Positions 36,301 through 44,874 of a stretch of 64,000 bases of DNA are shown one piece after another. The DNA comes from Macrococcus capreoli (lineage in GTDB: Bacteria; Bacillota; Bacilli; Staphylococcales; Staphylococcaceae). Numbering within the stretch: position 1 is the first letter of the stretch; every line of letters begins with the position of its first letter. Location of the stretch: NCBI RefSeq assembly GCF_025628935.1, contig NZ_JAOTIS010000006.1, positions 1 through 64,000 on the forward strand. Reading direction: 5' to 3'. The notes under the pieces are model-generated. The model was not told where the DNA came from. It was given only the letters and a program-made list of their open reading frames with translations, and searched no databases. Made by a program: the position numbers and the translations under genes.

Positions 36301-37753
36301 ATAATTTGAAGTTATCAAATGCATTTTTTAAACTGTCTTTAGCTAACGTATCTGTTAGATACTCATTTGCTAATGCATTTGTTACTATGTTATAAATTCG
36401 GTCATATTCTAACGTTAACTGATTATAGATTTCATGATAGTTGCTATAGATCGCTTTCTCTTTTTTGATACCACCGATTTTTTCGGCGTCGTCTGGCGTC
36501 TTATTATCCCAACCACCATTTTTAAATTCTCTTAACACAACAGCTTCAGGATTGTTTGTGTCGTACCAAAGTTTGCCGTCCTCAACTACATCAGGTGGTG
36601 TTGTCCCCGTATGAATTTTATTCTTCTCAATAATCGTATTCAGATTAAACACGTTATCATTTAACTTTGTACTTAATTGAGATTTAATAGAATTAAAGTA
36701 ACTTCTTAAATCAGATTCGCTAAATCTTTTAATTGATCCTAAAGTGAAAGTTTTTGAAAAATCATCAAATATATCACGTTGCACACTTTTAACTGTCGCT
36801 TCCATATAAAAATGTGGTGTATAAGTGACGTCTCTAACACGTATTCTGTCTCCAAAATTCGCCTGAACACCTAATTGATTATTTACTTCGATTGCTTCAA
36901 CTTCATATTCGACTAATGCATTGATTTTATTCTTCAATACCTTTTTACCATATGACTCTAATGAAGATATTGTTTGTACACCATCAACATTAATAATATC
37001 CCAAGAATATTTCCCATTATTTCCCCATCGTAATCTAGCATCAGGATCATATACTTTAGTAACAATAGATTTATCTTTAGCATCTTTACCAGTCACTAAT
37101 AAAGCAGTAACTAATTCACGTGTATCAACTTTATGTTTAATTGAAACAACGTCTTTACCTCTTACTAACTCTTTACCAGTGAATTCACTTAAATCATCAG
37201 ATTCTCTCATATGAACATAACGACCTGTAATCTTATTTCCACTCGTTGTGATTGTAGAATCAAATTGTAATCCTGATAATTCTTCAATTTTTAATAATAG
37301 ATCGTAAGGGCGTGTGTATTCTTCTGTCTTTAAATCGATGAAACCAGCAAATTCAATATCACCAACTTCGTATTCAGTGATACTCAAAGCATATACAACA
37401 GCATCATGTACAGTCATATTGATTTTGTTTATCGGTGGCAACGGTTCGCTATTTCTAGCTAAATCATCAAGCCATGCAGCATCACACTGAATAAATACTT
37501 CATGTTCACTAGTTTCTTTATGTTTAATTACAAATTCGCGATAATCACCATTCGTTGTATCAGGAATGATAATTCTATTTTGATTTTCAAAGTCATCAAC
37601 ATACGAATATTGAACTGTAAAATCAAACGTTTCTGAGTGATCATCACGATTTCTAGTATGAACGTTGTTTAAAATCACATGCTTTTTAGAGTTATTCGTA
37701 TAATAACCCTCTATTTTCTCAGAACTTCTATTTAATACGTGAATTCCTGTCAT
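30353..37753 (-). CDS. Giant modular tail protein (Tal/endopeptidase N-term, five sugar-binding modules, beta-helix C-term)
   Basis: 2466 residues. About 1-370 resemble the prophage tail endopeptidase/Tal hub. Residues 370-620 are largely helical. Then five modules begin near 634, 928, 1218, 1488 and 1798, each opening with a G-x-[RK]-NL motif typical of phage carbohydrate-binding jelly rolls and ending in E-x-x-x-x-x-W/YQPAPEDI. Each is followed by ~120 residues of helix bundle with DG-x-x-T/I-x-E turns. From ~2050 a repetitive beta-helix (ASDVSINGSG, LRDVDLYATDFG) leads to a C-terminal beta domain. It probably forms the tail tip and binds wall polymers. GGGAGGCATACA precedes the ATG. Confidence 0.85.
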   Translation of the reverse strand: MTGIHVLNRSSEKIEGYYTNNSKKHVILNNVHTRNRDDHSETFDFTVQYSYVDDFENQNRIIIPDTTNGDYREFVIKHKETSEHEVFIQCDAAWLDDLARNSEPLPPINKINMTVHDAVVYALSITEYEVGDIEFAGFIDLKTEEYTRPYDLLLKIEELSGLQFDSTITTSGNKITGRYVHMRESDDLSEFTGKELVRGKDVVSIKHKVDTRELVTALLVTGKDAKDKSIVTKVYDPDARLRWGNNGKYSWDIINVDGVQTISSLESYGKKVLKNKINALVEYEVEAIEVNNQLGVQANFGDRIRVRDVTYTPHFYMEATVKSVQRDIFDDFSKTFTLGSIKRFSESDLRSYFNSIKSQLSTKLNDNVFNLNTIIEKNKIHTGTTPPDVVEDGKLWYDTNNPEAVVLREFKNGGWDNKTPDDAEKIGGIKKEKAIYSNYHEIYNQLTLEYDRIYNIVTNALANEYLTDTLAKDSLKNAFDNFKLSYSTMKAHDDALTVDNATMTELSQFLSAINDFRNKSKEINVQYNKANQSIIDKIKLLQSQYTEQKFTDAMTKVASTINGTYDSKTGQLTANIPTQAQINQVIIDLQKYANDKDATLVEAINKSVNAKIIDTKEEFTRQFSTIETSINNTSVGSRNLILQSDFSKGDISKWSTLYSKHVGTASIVQDELGRSVYKQGITTASTDSAAYSITLIPLAFTLDSAKEYTFTAYMKSDVTQTLNGIFLSQDATDGGVVRHMPVVGTSWQKVEFTSKIDAASGKKVNKIYLGLPRNNTANNLYIFNPMLVEGNKSTSYQPALEDTLDTIDNLTLRVSTTEGGISATQEKFKSYYSKTETNTLLDDKLSPVSTEAHNATSAINQLNDEINQKVSKSDYSADKDGIVDRLDTADSERRQLSNDISDRVTLTTYTSGIKDAKDYADAAVSNVTIGGRNLLIDSKNRKANPNNVGTGLSVQNSDKSWTVTPDAGKAISVYLPLIGAMSIPKFEINKSYVLGVDLTADRDCTVTKYISNTTYTSVPIALKAGIKQRVYVNLIGKDMTPSHLLFYTNIADAKLTYDNIKVEEATKPTAWSPAPEDITNAINGVQSNLNEYKDTVEGTFRDGVITESEAKAIQQQKLSLESQKANLDSQYTSVYNNVILNNTSQKTNLSSAKTSYDSAYTALMSSITTAIADGKATASESSAVSTNFTNYKTTLATLAQRLEEATDAISTGKVDNIIISGRNLLILNEAVENKVLIWSSGLLNPETGSLTSGFVSCNKNETYLSSISTSQLIYYDMNKSFLDIGGSNKSGGNKFTIHDDDRIKYFRVSYRSNILTGKTKNDLKIMLERATKPSEWQPAPEDIFSEIENSITNFANLSTEISKSFKDGILTDAEYVALKSNLNEIDKDKLDNTTNVNDLKANTFLSASLKTTLTTLKTSYDNAYTDLQTTITTIIADKKIDAAEKTTINTKMSAYNTALSNINTHIQQCMNDISDNQAKSRSSEAVNAMVIGTRNLIDSASIKTTATLVGTTKVLTHTGWSVQLLDKNWILNKLKPDTEYTMNYKVKLLSKPTYPTGSSVYGAIYLYSASTLNDVYFGNLSTTDYNAMKVGDVINVKNTFKTPSTFADDTTVLIYSGYHKDTSTGTIQYANMEFSDIMLVEGNKISSYQQAPEDITNEINQAINNFGNLSSEISKTFKDGIIQEAEAKALNTHLARIDQDYQDLSNIFTSLYNHPILNSTTEKTNLFNTKLAFNDAHKALRDTLVSYISDGKITASEKSTIDTLLNTYKGKVGELQSQFKICDDAIVQKTSQQAINNINVGGKNLIKLSDIPHSSSAYLVYRYELTEPWIVGQEYTISIKGNLAGGQFGIWRNTSSTKAADLTFDSKRGLWTATFICPASTMSGDNNITLSVYNTPSSQTAYSSVISQIQLEKGNVVTDWQPAPYDIDQRLITTETYIGQDGKNITSRATKEEFNKANQTLSKAITDFVMNAVDGATITHNVDGSISSATIGSNITLKSSAINLIGDVYMQDGKVRVSDLRIGGTDKNGKIEIKDKNDKVFFGLDTEQATASELSIGLLKVEKIENEDIVTQSSENMTFYVSGTGSNENDGLTLSTAFATAEMALSKIPMVYNGTCYIYLRELDSGERIEVKGFLGKGKIIFASCDTNGVAATVKVRSSASFVFSGNTIDCYVQKLLIEPDKGQHGITIDSSSVNASDVSINGSGDAFGVSVNRNSYFEWRAGKTTNVLRGVDCLTGSNAYLRDVDLYATDFGIVSAYASQVECNNVKAKANAVTSVFSGSFINTSGVTNLSTAATETVATPPVTKTVTLTSTSSGHYYVNYQGVGWGGTFMPTYPIQGVWSPYGERLGFWFFGSQFDQFNGKTIKKVRIYVGRSSVNMQGYTGTRNANIRMHSYASKPSSAPTTSSNSKVIGLAFGEFKWVDVTTEFASLIKLSSWKGFAVNTDSTSPYDYMAMHPTLKVEVTYA

Positions 37754-37764
37754 TGTATGCCTCC

Positions 37765-39303
37765 CTAATAATCAATACTTTGCCATTTCACTGTTACATC
37801 AAATGCATCTGACGGATAAATAAATAACTCATGTTGTCCGTGAGGTAAACCGAAGTAGTTAGATCCAAAATCCTTATGTTTTGTTGCGTCCGATTTGTTC
37901 AGTAACATCGATTGATTGTAGTTATCAATAATTATCTTGTCACCTTCATCAATCAAAATATCCACATCATTACCTGTATTTGAAACGATTTCTCTTGTTT
38001 GAATATCGAATGCCCCGGCTTTAAATTTATCCATTTCTACCATGTTGGGGTTTCCCCAATCAAAGCGAGCAATATAAATACTTGCAACTCGTATCGGTTG
38101 TTGATATTGCTGATAAATATCTCTATAAGTACGAGAGAATTTGTTTTGTACGATTTCACGTGTTCTACCGTATTTTGCAATATCTTTTCTAGTTTTCATT
38201 TTTACTGTCTTGATGGTATTAATTGAAAATGTCCAGCTTCGACCGTGTCGACGTATTGAACAGTAAGCATAATCATCAAGATAGTTGTCCCATTTAGGTA
38301 TATACTTAATGATTGTTTGAACTTCTCCTACTTCGTCCCATAACTTTGCAATTACAGTTAAATCATTCTTTTGATAACTTGGGTCTACTAAACCTATTGC
38401 AGCAACTAATCGACCATTCTCATCCCACAAATGCGTAAATACTTTTCCTGTACCAAATTTATTAACATTGATATTATCTTCATAAATTTTAATAGTAAAT
38501 TTATGTTCAAAGTCTTGTACTGTCCTTGATAATGCCCTTTTTAATCCTGTGCCTATCCAAGAATTTGGCGCCGTTGGATATTTATGATCACGTACAAAAA
38601 AACCACCTGATGTAGCCATTGCGTACGCACCAATCATTCCGCCTGTTTCATTATCTCCAAAAGTCATACCAGAAGGCCCTATATAATCCCAACCTGTTAA
38701 ATTGTATAAACTATCTTTTAAAACTGTAGGAGATAATTTTTTTATATTTTTATTTGCGCTTGGAGGTTCGCCTAACATGATATAATCATCATCATCTTTA
38801 GTTACCATCAAATGTGTCGTATCTTTTAATGCTGTCGCTTCAATCACTGGATAAGTATCTACCGCACCTTTATTATCTATAGCAACTTGACCAGCAATAG
38901 CAGTGTTTGAATATTCGGTCAGAGAATATTTGAATGGTGATAGTAATTTTATTTTTAATGTAAATGAATAAAAAGGCTGAGTATCTAACTGAAAATTAAA
39001 ATCACCGTATATATAACCCATCCAATACCAATCTTCATTTTCTATGTGAATAGAAGCTTCTGAATCGTGATGAAAAAAATTAATTAATAAATCCGAAACA
39101 TCTTTAGACTTTAATTTATCCACGTTCTGAAATGTCATCGGTATATCAACATCTAAAGTGTTGACTTTTTTTCCATTAAATACTGCTCCTGCTCTTGCAG
39201 ATACTTCTGTACTTTTAATTTCAATCGGATATGATGGAATTGAAAAATTATCACCAATATATAAATGATGCAACATTTTCTCATTAACAATTAATGTTCT
39301 CAT
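37765..39303 (-). CDS. Distal tail protein Dit, enlarged
   Basis: 512 residues. The first ~145 residues match siphophage distal tail proteins (N-terminal beta domain with DIPMTFQNVDKLKSKDV and FYSFTLKIKLLSPFKYSL), which form the hexameric ring joining tail tube and tip. Classical Dit proteins have about 250-320 residues. The middle (~165-420) looks like an inserted beta-sandwich (GGFFVRDHKYPTAPNSW, FEHKFTIKIYEDN), suggesting a carbohydrate-binding insertion; the C-terminal ~90 residues are galectin-like as in Dit. It lies between tape measure and Tal, the usual order. Confidence 0.8.
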   Translation of the reverse strand: MRTLIVNEKMLHHLYIGDNFSIPSYPIEIKSTEVSARAGAVFNGKKVNTLDVDIPMTFQNVDKLKSKDVSDLLINFFHHDSEASIHIENEDWYWMGYIYGDFNFQLDTQPFYSFTLKIKLLSPFKYSLTEYSNTAIAGQVAIDNKGAVDTYPVIEATALKDTTHLMVTKDDDDYIMLGEPPSANKNIKKLSPTVLKDSLYNLTGWDYIGPSGMTFGDNETGGMIGAYAMATSGGFFVRDHKYPTAPNSWIGTGLKRALSRTVQDFEHKFTIKIYEDNINVNKFGTGKVFTHLWDENGRLVAAIGLVDPSYQKNDLTVIAKLWDEVGEVQTIIKYIPKWDNYLDDYAYCSIRRHGRSWTFSINTIKTVKMKTRKDIAKYGRTREIVQNKFSRTYRDIYQQYQQPIRVASIYIARFDWGNPNMVEMDKFKAGAFDIQTREIVSNTGNDVDILIDEGDKIIIDNYNQSMLLNKSDATKHKDFGSNYFGLPHGQHELFIYPSDAFDVTVKWQSIDY

Positions 39304-39355
39304 TTCGTACTCCTCACTTTATAAAAAATAAGAAGAGTGAAATGATCACTCTTCT

Positions 39356-42300
39356 TTATATTGCAGTTCTAGGTTGGAAAGTACGTTTTCTTGCTTTCAT
39401 TTCATCATGATATTCATGAGTTACTTTAGCAATTTCACGACCATTAGCCTCAACTACTGTATATCTATCATTTTGAATCGCTTTTGTTTGTTCTTTTAAT
39501 TCTCTTATTTGCTCATCTTGTTTACTAATCATTTTCATCATTAACTTTATTAATTCTGATTCGCCTTGATTGTCGTTTTTCAATGATACATTAGGTATCT
39601 TATTACCTAAGTCTTTTCCGCCGCGTTCTTTCGGCATAATTTTCATAGCTGTATAAGCTAATAACTTCATAGCATCGTTGTGACGTGATGGTTTTGTTGG
39701 AATGATTATCTCTTCCCAACCCTCTTCAGCAAGCGATGCAATTTGTGGATGTGTCGCAATTCCACCTGTTTTATATGCGTAATTAGCAGCTCTATTAAAT
39801 GCACCATGTAGCCCCATTGAGCCATAACGATTCATAATATATCTCATTGCTGAAATTGCTTGGTCTAAAGGGCTATTAAAGTTACTATGTCCTGGCAAAG
39901 CATTCGCTCTAAACGTACTTCCAATAATCTGAAATAGTCCTCGTGATGGATCACCGTTTTGAGCATTCACATCCCAATTATTAACTACGTTAGGATTATA
40001 ATTTGATTCTCTCCATGCTAATTTCATCATTGCATCCGTTACAAATGAATTATTAAATTGACCACCTAAAATAGATTGCGCTTTTTTAATAACACTTCTT
40101 GTATATGCTGCACCGCTTCCTTGAGGATAATTAGATCCACCGGAAGCTTTTAATTTACCACTTGCTTTAAGTTGTTTTAACCACGGCTCAGGGTCGACAT
40201 CTCGACCATTTACACGACGCCCAAAATGTAAATGAGGCCCCGTACTAAATCCTGTATTACCAGTCAGACCGACAATATCTCCAGCTTTAACATGAGTTCC
40301 GTCTTTTGGTGATCTACTAAAGTCTTTTAAATGTGCAAATATTAATTCTACTGCACCTGCTACGACTTTAACCCAGTTACCATAACCACCAGACATAAAT
40401 GACTGACGTCGTAATGTTCCTGACATCGGAGTACCAACTTCTTGATATACAAAAGGAAAATCGACACCCTCATGAAATGGTCTACCTGTAGCCGCAGTAT
40501 ATGCCGCAGTATGTCCAAAATGATAGTTAATTAAGGCAGGATCTAAAACGCCGCCGATGCCATCGCCACCACTATTTTCTTCAAAAGTTTTAGTAATGAA
40601 GCTTAAAACGGCTTCTTTAATTTTATTAAATCCACCTTTTGCGAAATCTAAAGCGAAGTTAGATAAATTACCGAAACCCGTCTTTTTAAGGACGCCAGCA
40701 ATCATTTTTTCAACGAATTCACCTGGTTCGCTTAGCCATTCCATAACGTCACCAATACCATTGATGATAGATTTACCTAAATCTCCAAAGAATCCGCCTG
40801 CTCCAGTACCTGTTGAGAATCGAAGTGGTCTAGTACCTAATAAATGTTCAGTTTGTTTGTTTGAATATACAATTGTTCCAGCTGGCGCTGGCAACGTTGT
40901 TTCATTTTCGAATAAGTGCATTTTTCCATTTGGAAATTGCACTAACTCGCGTTTTCCTATGCCATTTCCAACACCAAAATCACCGACAGTGATTAGACTG
41001 TCTTGCGCTAATGCTCCATTCTTAGTACCTTTACTAAATTTAGGTGGTGTCCACTCACCTATCTTTTTATCAACACCTAGTTTACTCATGACTGTGTTGA
41101 TACCACCGATTGTACCGTTAACTACACCACCAAGTTTACCAATCATAGAACTACCTAAGTTTCTAACACCTTGAACTGCTTTATCTTTACCGTTCGATAT
41201 TGCATTACCTAATTTTGACGGCAGCTGTCTTGCACCATCAACCATATTACCGAATGAGTCAGCTACTTTCTTTTTCATTCCGTCCATTAAGTTGAAAAGC
41301 CCATCTTTCATTCGTCTTAATCCGTTTAAAGCTCTGTCTTTCATTCTTGAAATCATATTTGGTACAAATTCATAGATTGCCCGAAATACTTCTTTTGTTT
41401 TAGTCCAAATATTATTGAATGTGGAACGGAAATTTGCAAATAAATTAGATAAAATTCTGACGATAGATTTCCACATGTTTGTTAGTACTGATGTACTCGT
41501 TCTATGTAGTTTCGACCATGTTTCTGTTACAAATTTATAAATAGATGAGGCTGATTTAGTAAAGATACCTTTGATTCCATTCCATAATGTAGGGAAAATT
41601 CTAGTAAAACCTTTAGCAAAAGCTAAACCACCTTTAATGATTCGACCAAAGAACATTAAATTGATACCATGCCAAATAATTTCAATAATACCTTTAGTAA
41701 TTCGCCATAATCCCTGAAACAATTTACGCCAGTTACCTGTAAATAAGGCACTGAATACTTGAATGATGCCTGTAATTACATTGATTGCGCCTTTAATAAC
41801 GCCAACAATTGCCTTAAATGTTCCAACTACTACCTCTTTTAAAATAACAAAAGCAACTTTTAAGGTAACACTAAATAGTTTGCCTAAAATACTTAAAATA
41901 GGTCGTACAACAGCCATCATATTTTTTAGCGCCTGTACTATCATTTTTCCGTTTTGATTCCAAAAGGTGCTTAATTCTCGACCTATATCTTTAAATACCT
42001 TTCCTACTGCTTTAGACATGTTTGTAAAAGTTGATTTAATGACGTTTACAGTTGTTTTAATCCCACTGACTAAAGTAGGAGAAAAGAATTTATTAAGAGT
42101 TAATGTTCCACCCTTATTATTTCCCTGGAATAACTGAAACACGCCTTTAATAGTTCCTTTTATCGCGTTAAAAGCTCGACCGACACCAGCCATTGCACCA
42201 TTAACGATATTTCTAAATGTTTCAGATTTTTTATAAGCGATTGTGAAGCCAACGCCCAAAGCTGTTAATGCTGCAACAGCAATTAATATTGGAGCGCCTA

Positions 42301-43606
42301 AAGTTGATAGTGCTCCTAAACCTGTCGCAATACCACCAACAGCCATTAATACAATCGGAGCAATCGCAACAAATCCGACAAATCCCAATGTTAATTTCTT
42401 TCCTAAATCAGACATACCAACAAACTTATTAGCAACATCTTTACCTAAATTAGCTAATGATTTTAACGCCTGTACTGCCATTGGTAAGATAGGTTTACCG
42501 ATTTCAGCTAAAAAGTCTTTAAAGGCAGTCTTAACGTTACTTGTTTGAGTAGCTAATGTATCAGATTCGCGACTTGCTTGCCCTAATGCACCAGATAATT
42601 TATTTCCGTCCTCAACCATTTTTAATAATGTTAATTGTTTTTGCTCTTCAGATAATTTTTGAAATGATTTGCCGTACAACTCGTTCGCTTTTGCGTTTCG
42701 AGTTGTTTCTGTAGAAGAAATACCTAAAGCCGCATCATTTTCGTAGTTACCTTTTAAGTAAGATTGTAAGTTTTCTGTTACTTCACTTATTGATCTATCA
42801 TAAAAGGCAGCACTATCTGCCGCGGCCAATGTTGCTCTTGACGTTAAATCTAAAGCACCTTTTGTGTCTACACCTGTTGTTTTAGCAAATGCAGCCATTT
42901 GTACATAACTATCTTTTAATGTGTTAGGCATTAGCCCTGTTGTTTTAGAAATATTATTAAGACTTTTAGTAGCTTCATCTTCTAAATTGCCGAATACTTG
43001 TTTAAATTGTGAAGATGTCGCTTCTGATTCTGCCGCTGCATCTAGCGCAACAGTTCCCAATCCAATTATAGGAGCAGAAACTGACATAGATAAATTTTTA
43101 CCTAAATCAGTCATCTTTGAGCCAAAACCTTTTAATTTTTCGCCTGTTTCTTTTATTTTTGCTTCTAATTTACCGAAAGATGTTTCAAGTCGTCTATTAT
43201 TTTCAATCATTTGATTCTGTTCATCTTGTGCTTTAGATAAAGCACTTGATAAATCATTTAGACTAGCTTTTTCTTTCAACAACTGAGCTCTCTTGCTTTC
43301 CATCGCTCTAATTTGTTGTTGTGATGCGCCCTGTTTCTCCGCTTCTATACGCGCTTTTTCATACGCTTCTTCTAAACTTTTAACTATTTTTTCTTGTGCC
43401 TGGAACTTCTTTCCTAGTCCCTCTGTCCTTGTCGCTAATATGTCGTATTCTGAGCCTGTTCGCTTTACTGCCGACATATTCGCTTGAAATTCTGCATTAA
43501 CAGACTTCATAAGAGCTCTCATGTTAGTTGTACTCTGTCTAAGTTTAGAATCGTCTAGGTTGACTTCAATAGCCATATTTCCTAATGGCGTACTACCTAT
43601 AGGCAT
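39356..43606 (-). CDS. Tail tape measure protein with M23 peptidase and lytic transglycosylase domains
   Basis: 1416 residues. The N-terminal half is coiled coil and hydrophobic helix repeats typical of tape measures (GLGALSTLGAPILIAVAALTALG near 435). Two wall-cutting domains follow. The M23 metallopeptidase has ligands in FHEGVDFP (near 1045) and GPHLHFGRR (near 1124). The lysozyme-like transglycosylase has its catalytic glutamate in AWRESNYNP (near 1199), with SRGLFQI and YIMNRYG. The family sets tail length and opens the wall during DNA entry. AAAGGGGGTAAAAAT precedes the ATG. Confidence 0.93.
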   Translation of the reverse strand: MPIGSTPLGNMAIEVNLDDSKLRQSTTNMRALMKSVNAEFQANMSAVKRTGSEYDILATRTEGLGKKFQAQEKIVKSLEEAYEKARIEAEKQGASQQQIRAMESKRAQLLKEKASLNDLSSALSKAQDEQNQMIENNRRLETSFGKLEAKIKETGEKLKGFGSKMTDLGKNLSMSVSAPIIGLGTVALDAAAESEATSSQFKQVFGNLEDEATKSLNNISKTTGLMPNTLKDSYVQMAAFAKTTGVDTKGALDLTSRATLAAADSAAFYDRSISEVTENLQSYLKGNYENDAALGISSTETTRNAKANELYGKSFQKLSEEQKQLTLLKMVEDGNKLSGALGQASRESDTLATQTSNVKTAFKDFLAEIGKPILPMAVQALKSLANLGKDVANKFVGMSDLGKKLTLGFVGFVAIAPIVLMAVGGIATGLGALSTLGAPILIAVAALTALGVGFTIAYKKSETFRNIVNGAMAGVGRAFNAIKGTIKGVFQLFQGNNKGGTLTLNKFFSPTLVSGIKTTVNVIKSTFTNMSKAVGKVFKDIGRELSTFWNQNGKMIVQALKNMMAVVRPILSILGKLFSVTLKVAFVILKEVVVGTFKAIVGVIKGAINVITGIIQVFSALFTGNWRKLFQGLWRITKGIIEIIWHGINLMFFGRIIKGGLAFAKGFTRIFPTLWNGIKGIFTKSASSIYKFVTETWSKLHRTSTSVLTNMWKSIVRILSNLFANFRSTFNNIWTKTKEVFRAIYEFVPNMISRMKDRALNGLRRMKDGLFNLMDGMKKKVADSFGNMVDGARQLPSKLGNAISNGKDKAVQGVRNLGSSMIGKLGGVVNGTIGGINTVMSKLGVDKKIGEWTPPKFSKGTKNGALAQDSLITVGDFGVGNGIGKRELVQFPNGKMHLFENETTLPAPAGTIVYSNKQTEHLLGTRPLRFSTGTGAGGFFGDLGKSIINGIGDVMEWLSEPGEFVEKMIAGVLKKTGFGNLSNFALDFAKGGFNKIKEAVLSFITKTFEENSGGDGIGGVLDPALINYHFGHTAAYTAATGRPFHEGVDFPFVYQEVGTPMSGTLRRQSFMSGGYGNWVKVVAGAVELIFAHLKDFSRSPKDGTHVKAGDIVGLTGNTGFSTGPHLHFGRRVNGRDVDPEPWLKQLKASGKLKASGGSNYPQGSGAAYTRSVIKKAQSILGGQFNNSFVTDAMMKLAWRESNYNPNVVNNWDVNAQNGDPSRGLFQIIGSTFRANALPGHSNFNSPLDQAISAMRYIMNRYGSMGLHGAFNRAANYAYKTGGIATHPQIASLAEEGWEEIIIPTKPSRHNDAMKLLAYTAMKIMPKERGGKDLGNKIPNVSLKNDNQGESELIKLMMKMISKQDEQIRELKEQTKAIQNDRYTVVEANGREIAKVTHEYHDEMKARKRTFQPRTAI

Positions 43607-43630
43607 ATTTTTACCCCCTTTCTACGCGAA

Positions 43631-43660
43631 AAAAGGGGAAACCCTATGTTTCCCCCTTTT
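43631..43660 (-). terminator. Terminator-like hairpin between tail chaperone and tape measure
   Basis: Minus strand: a stem of about 12 bp (AAAAGGGG-AAAC family, loop ATAGG) ending in TTTTTT, immediately after the frameshifted chaperone stop. It probably attenuates tape-measure transcription. Confidence 0.75.
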
Positions 43661-43890
43661 TATAAAGCGTCAAAATTATCTTCTATGTTTTCTTCGACTT
43701 CACTTTGTTCAATCTTTGAAAGTATTCTGTACTGTGATTCCATCAAGTCAAAAATATCCGACTCGTATAATTCATTTAAATTCATGTGTTTTCCGTCATC
43801 ACGCGATTGCATAAAATCAATGAATTCAGTAAAATACTCTAATTGTTTTTTATAGGAAAAAGATTCACTTGTTATTTGTTCTTCTCGCTC
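43660..43890 (-). CDS. Tail chaperone T extension (gpGT, -1 frameshift part)
   Basis: An open -1 frame of 76 residues continuing from the slippery site at 43890-43896 to a TAA at 43662-43660. It has no start codon or ribosome site of its own at the junction. It reads ERE-EQITSESFSYKKQLEYF...FDAL and is strongly acidic, as expected for the T domain that recruits tape measure and tail tube in siphophages. The full gpGT fusion would have 182 residues. Confidence 0.8.
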   Translation of the reverse strand, partial: EREEQITSESFSYKKQLEYFTEFIDFMQSRDDGKHMNLNELYESDIFDLMESQYRILSKIEQSEVEENIEDNFDAL

Positions 43891-44207
43891 AAAAAATCTT
43901 TTGTTGTATTAGTTACTTCTTTTTGTCCAAAAATTGATTGAAGCTGATCCATTAATGTTTCGAATAAAACAGGTGCATCAATGCCGTCAATCATTTCATC
44001 TTTAGTAAATTGATCGTTGTAAGAACTTGCCACAACGTCAGCCAACTCGTCAATTAGTGCAATGTCCGGTGTAGTACCTTCAGGTAGTTCTTCAAATGCT
44101 TTACCAATTTTTAAAGCTCGCATAGCTAAAGATCCCTTTGTGAAAATTGAAGTGAATTCTTTTTCTGTACCTTTTTCAGCATCTGTTACTAATGTTATTT
44201 TTCTCAT
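43872..44207 (-). CDS. Tail assembly chaperone gpG
   Basis: 111 residues between major tail protein and tape measure, the conserved place of gpG. Helical and acidic, with the block FEELPEGTTPDIALIDELADVV. Near its end the codons GAT-TTT-TTG contain the heptamer T-TTT-TTG, allowing a fraction of ribosomes to slip into the T frame. AGGAGGAAAATATAA precedes the ATG. Confidence 0.88.
   Translation of the reverse strand: MRKITLVTDAEKGTEKEFTSIFTKGSLAMRALKIGKAFEELPEGTTPDIALIDELADVVASSYNDQFTKDEMIDGIDAPVLFETLMDQLQSIFGQKEVTNTTKDFLSEKNK
43890..43896 (-). promoter_or_regulatory. Slippery heptamer T-TTT-TTG of gpG/gpGT
   Basis: In-frame X-XXY-YYZ heptamer followed by a 76-codon open -1 frame. This is the conserved siphophage arrangement for making gpG and gpGT. 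Confidence 0.8.
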
Positions 44208-44265
44208 TTATATTTTCCTCCTAATATGTAAATAAAAAGAGCGAAGTTCATACTCCGCCCTAAAA

Positions 44266-44853
44266 TTAGATTGCTGCAACTTTGAATACTTTTGCGTCAA
44301 ACTTCGCTTTATCAAATCCTTGTGCATCTGAATGCACTTTTGTTTTATAGAATCCGTCAAAAATACGATCTAAAACAGTACCTTCTAATTTGTATGATTG
44401 CGCTTTTGCTTTATCTTCTCGTGTTTCAGCGTTGTCATCAACTAATGCAAATGATACTTTGGCTAAACCTAATAAAGCATATGAACCATCGTTATATGTT
44501 AATTCTGCCGATACTGCAAATTCCGGAGAAATATCCTCACTTGTGTAAGTGATTAAACCAGTTGTTGCGTCTTTATTAGCGCCCTGAATTGCTAAATCCA
44601 GTTCTTCAGGTAATGCAGCTAATTCGATTGATAATTTACCACCACTCTTTGAATTAAGTGTGCCAATCGCTTTATTTGATGCATAAACTTTATCAGAACT
44701 TGACTCAGGATTGACCCCAAACTTTTGAAGTAAATCCTCTGCGACTGTGATAAGTGGCTCGATCGTTAAAACATCTTTATTGTCTGCTGTAATCTTTGCT
44801 ACACGTAAATTACGTACACCAGTTACAAATTTATGTTGTTTAGCTTGTGCCAT
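44266..44853 (-). CDS. Major tail protein
   Basis: 195 residues, beta-rich, with TGVRNLRVAKI near the N-terminus and the block LDLAIQGANKDATTGLITYTSED, of the staphylococcal phage major tail (tube) protein family. It forms the tail tube. AAAGGAGCTAATAAAT precedes the ATG. Order relative to chaperone and tail terminator is conserved. Confidence 0.9.
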   Translation of the reverse strand: MAQAKQHKFVTGVRNLRVAKITADNKDVLTIEPLITVAEDLLQKFGVNPESSSDKVYASNKAIGTLNSKSGGKLSIELAALPEELDLAIQGANKDATTGLITYTSEDISPEFAVSAELTYNDGSYALLGLAKVSFALVDDNAETREDKAKAQSYKLEGTVLDRIFDGFYKTKVHSDAQGFDKAKFDAKVFKVAAI

Positions 44854-44874
44854 ATTTATTAGCTCCTTTTTAAT

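Noticed and set aside
40557-41174. 205-codon plus-strand frame opposite the tape measure gene
   Set aside because: Antisense shadow of a long coding region; Pro/Ser/Leu-rich product without start signals or conserved motif.
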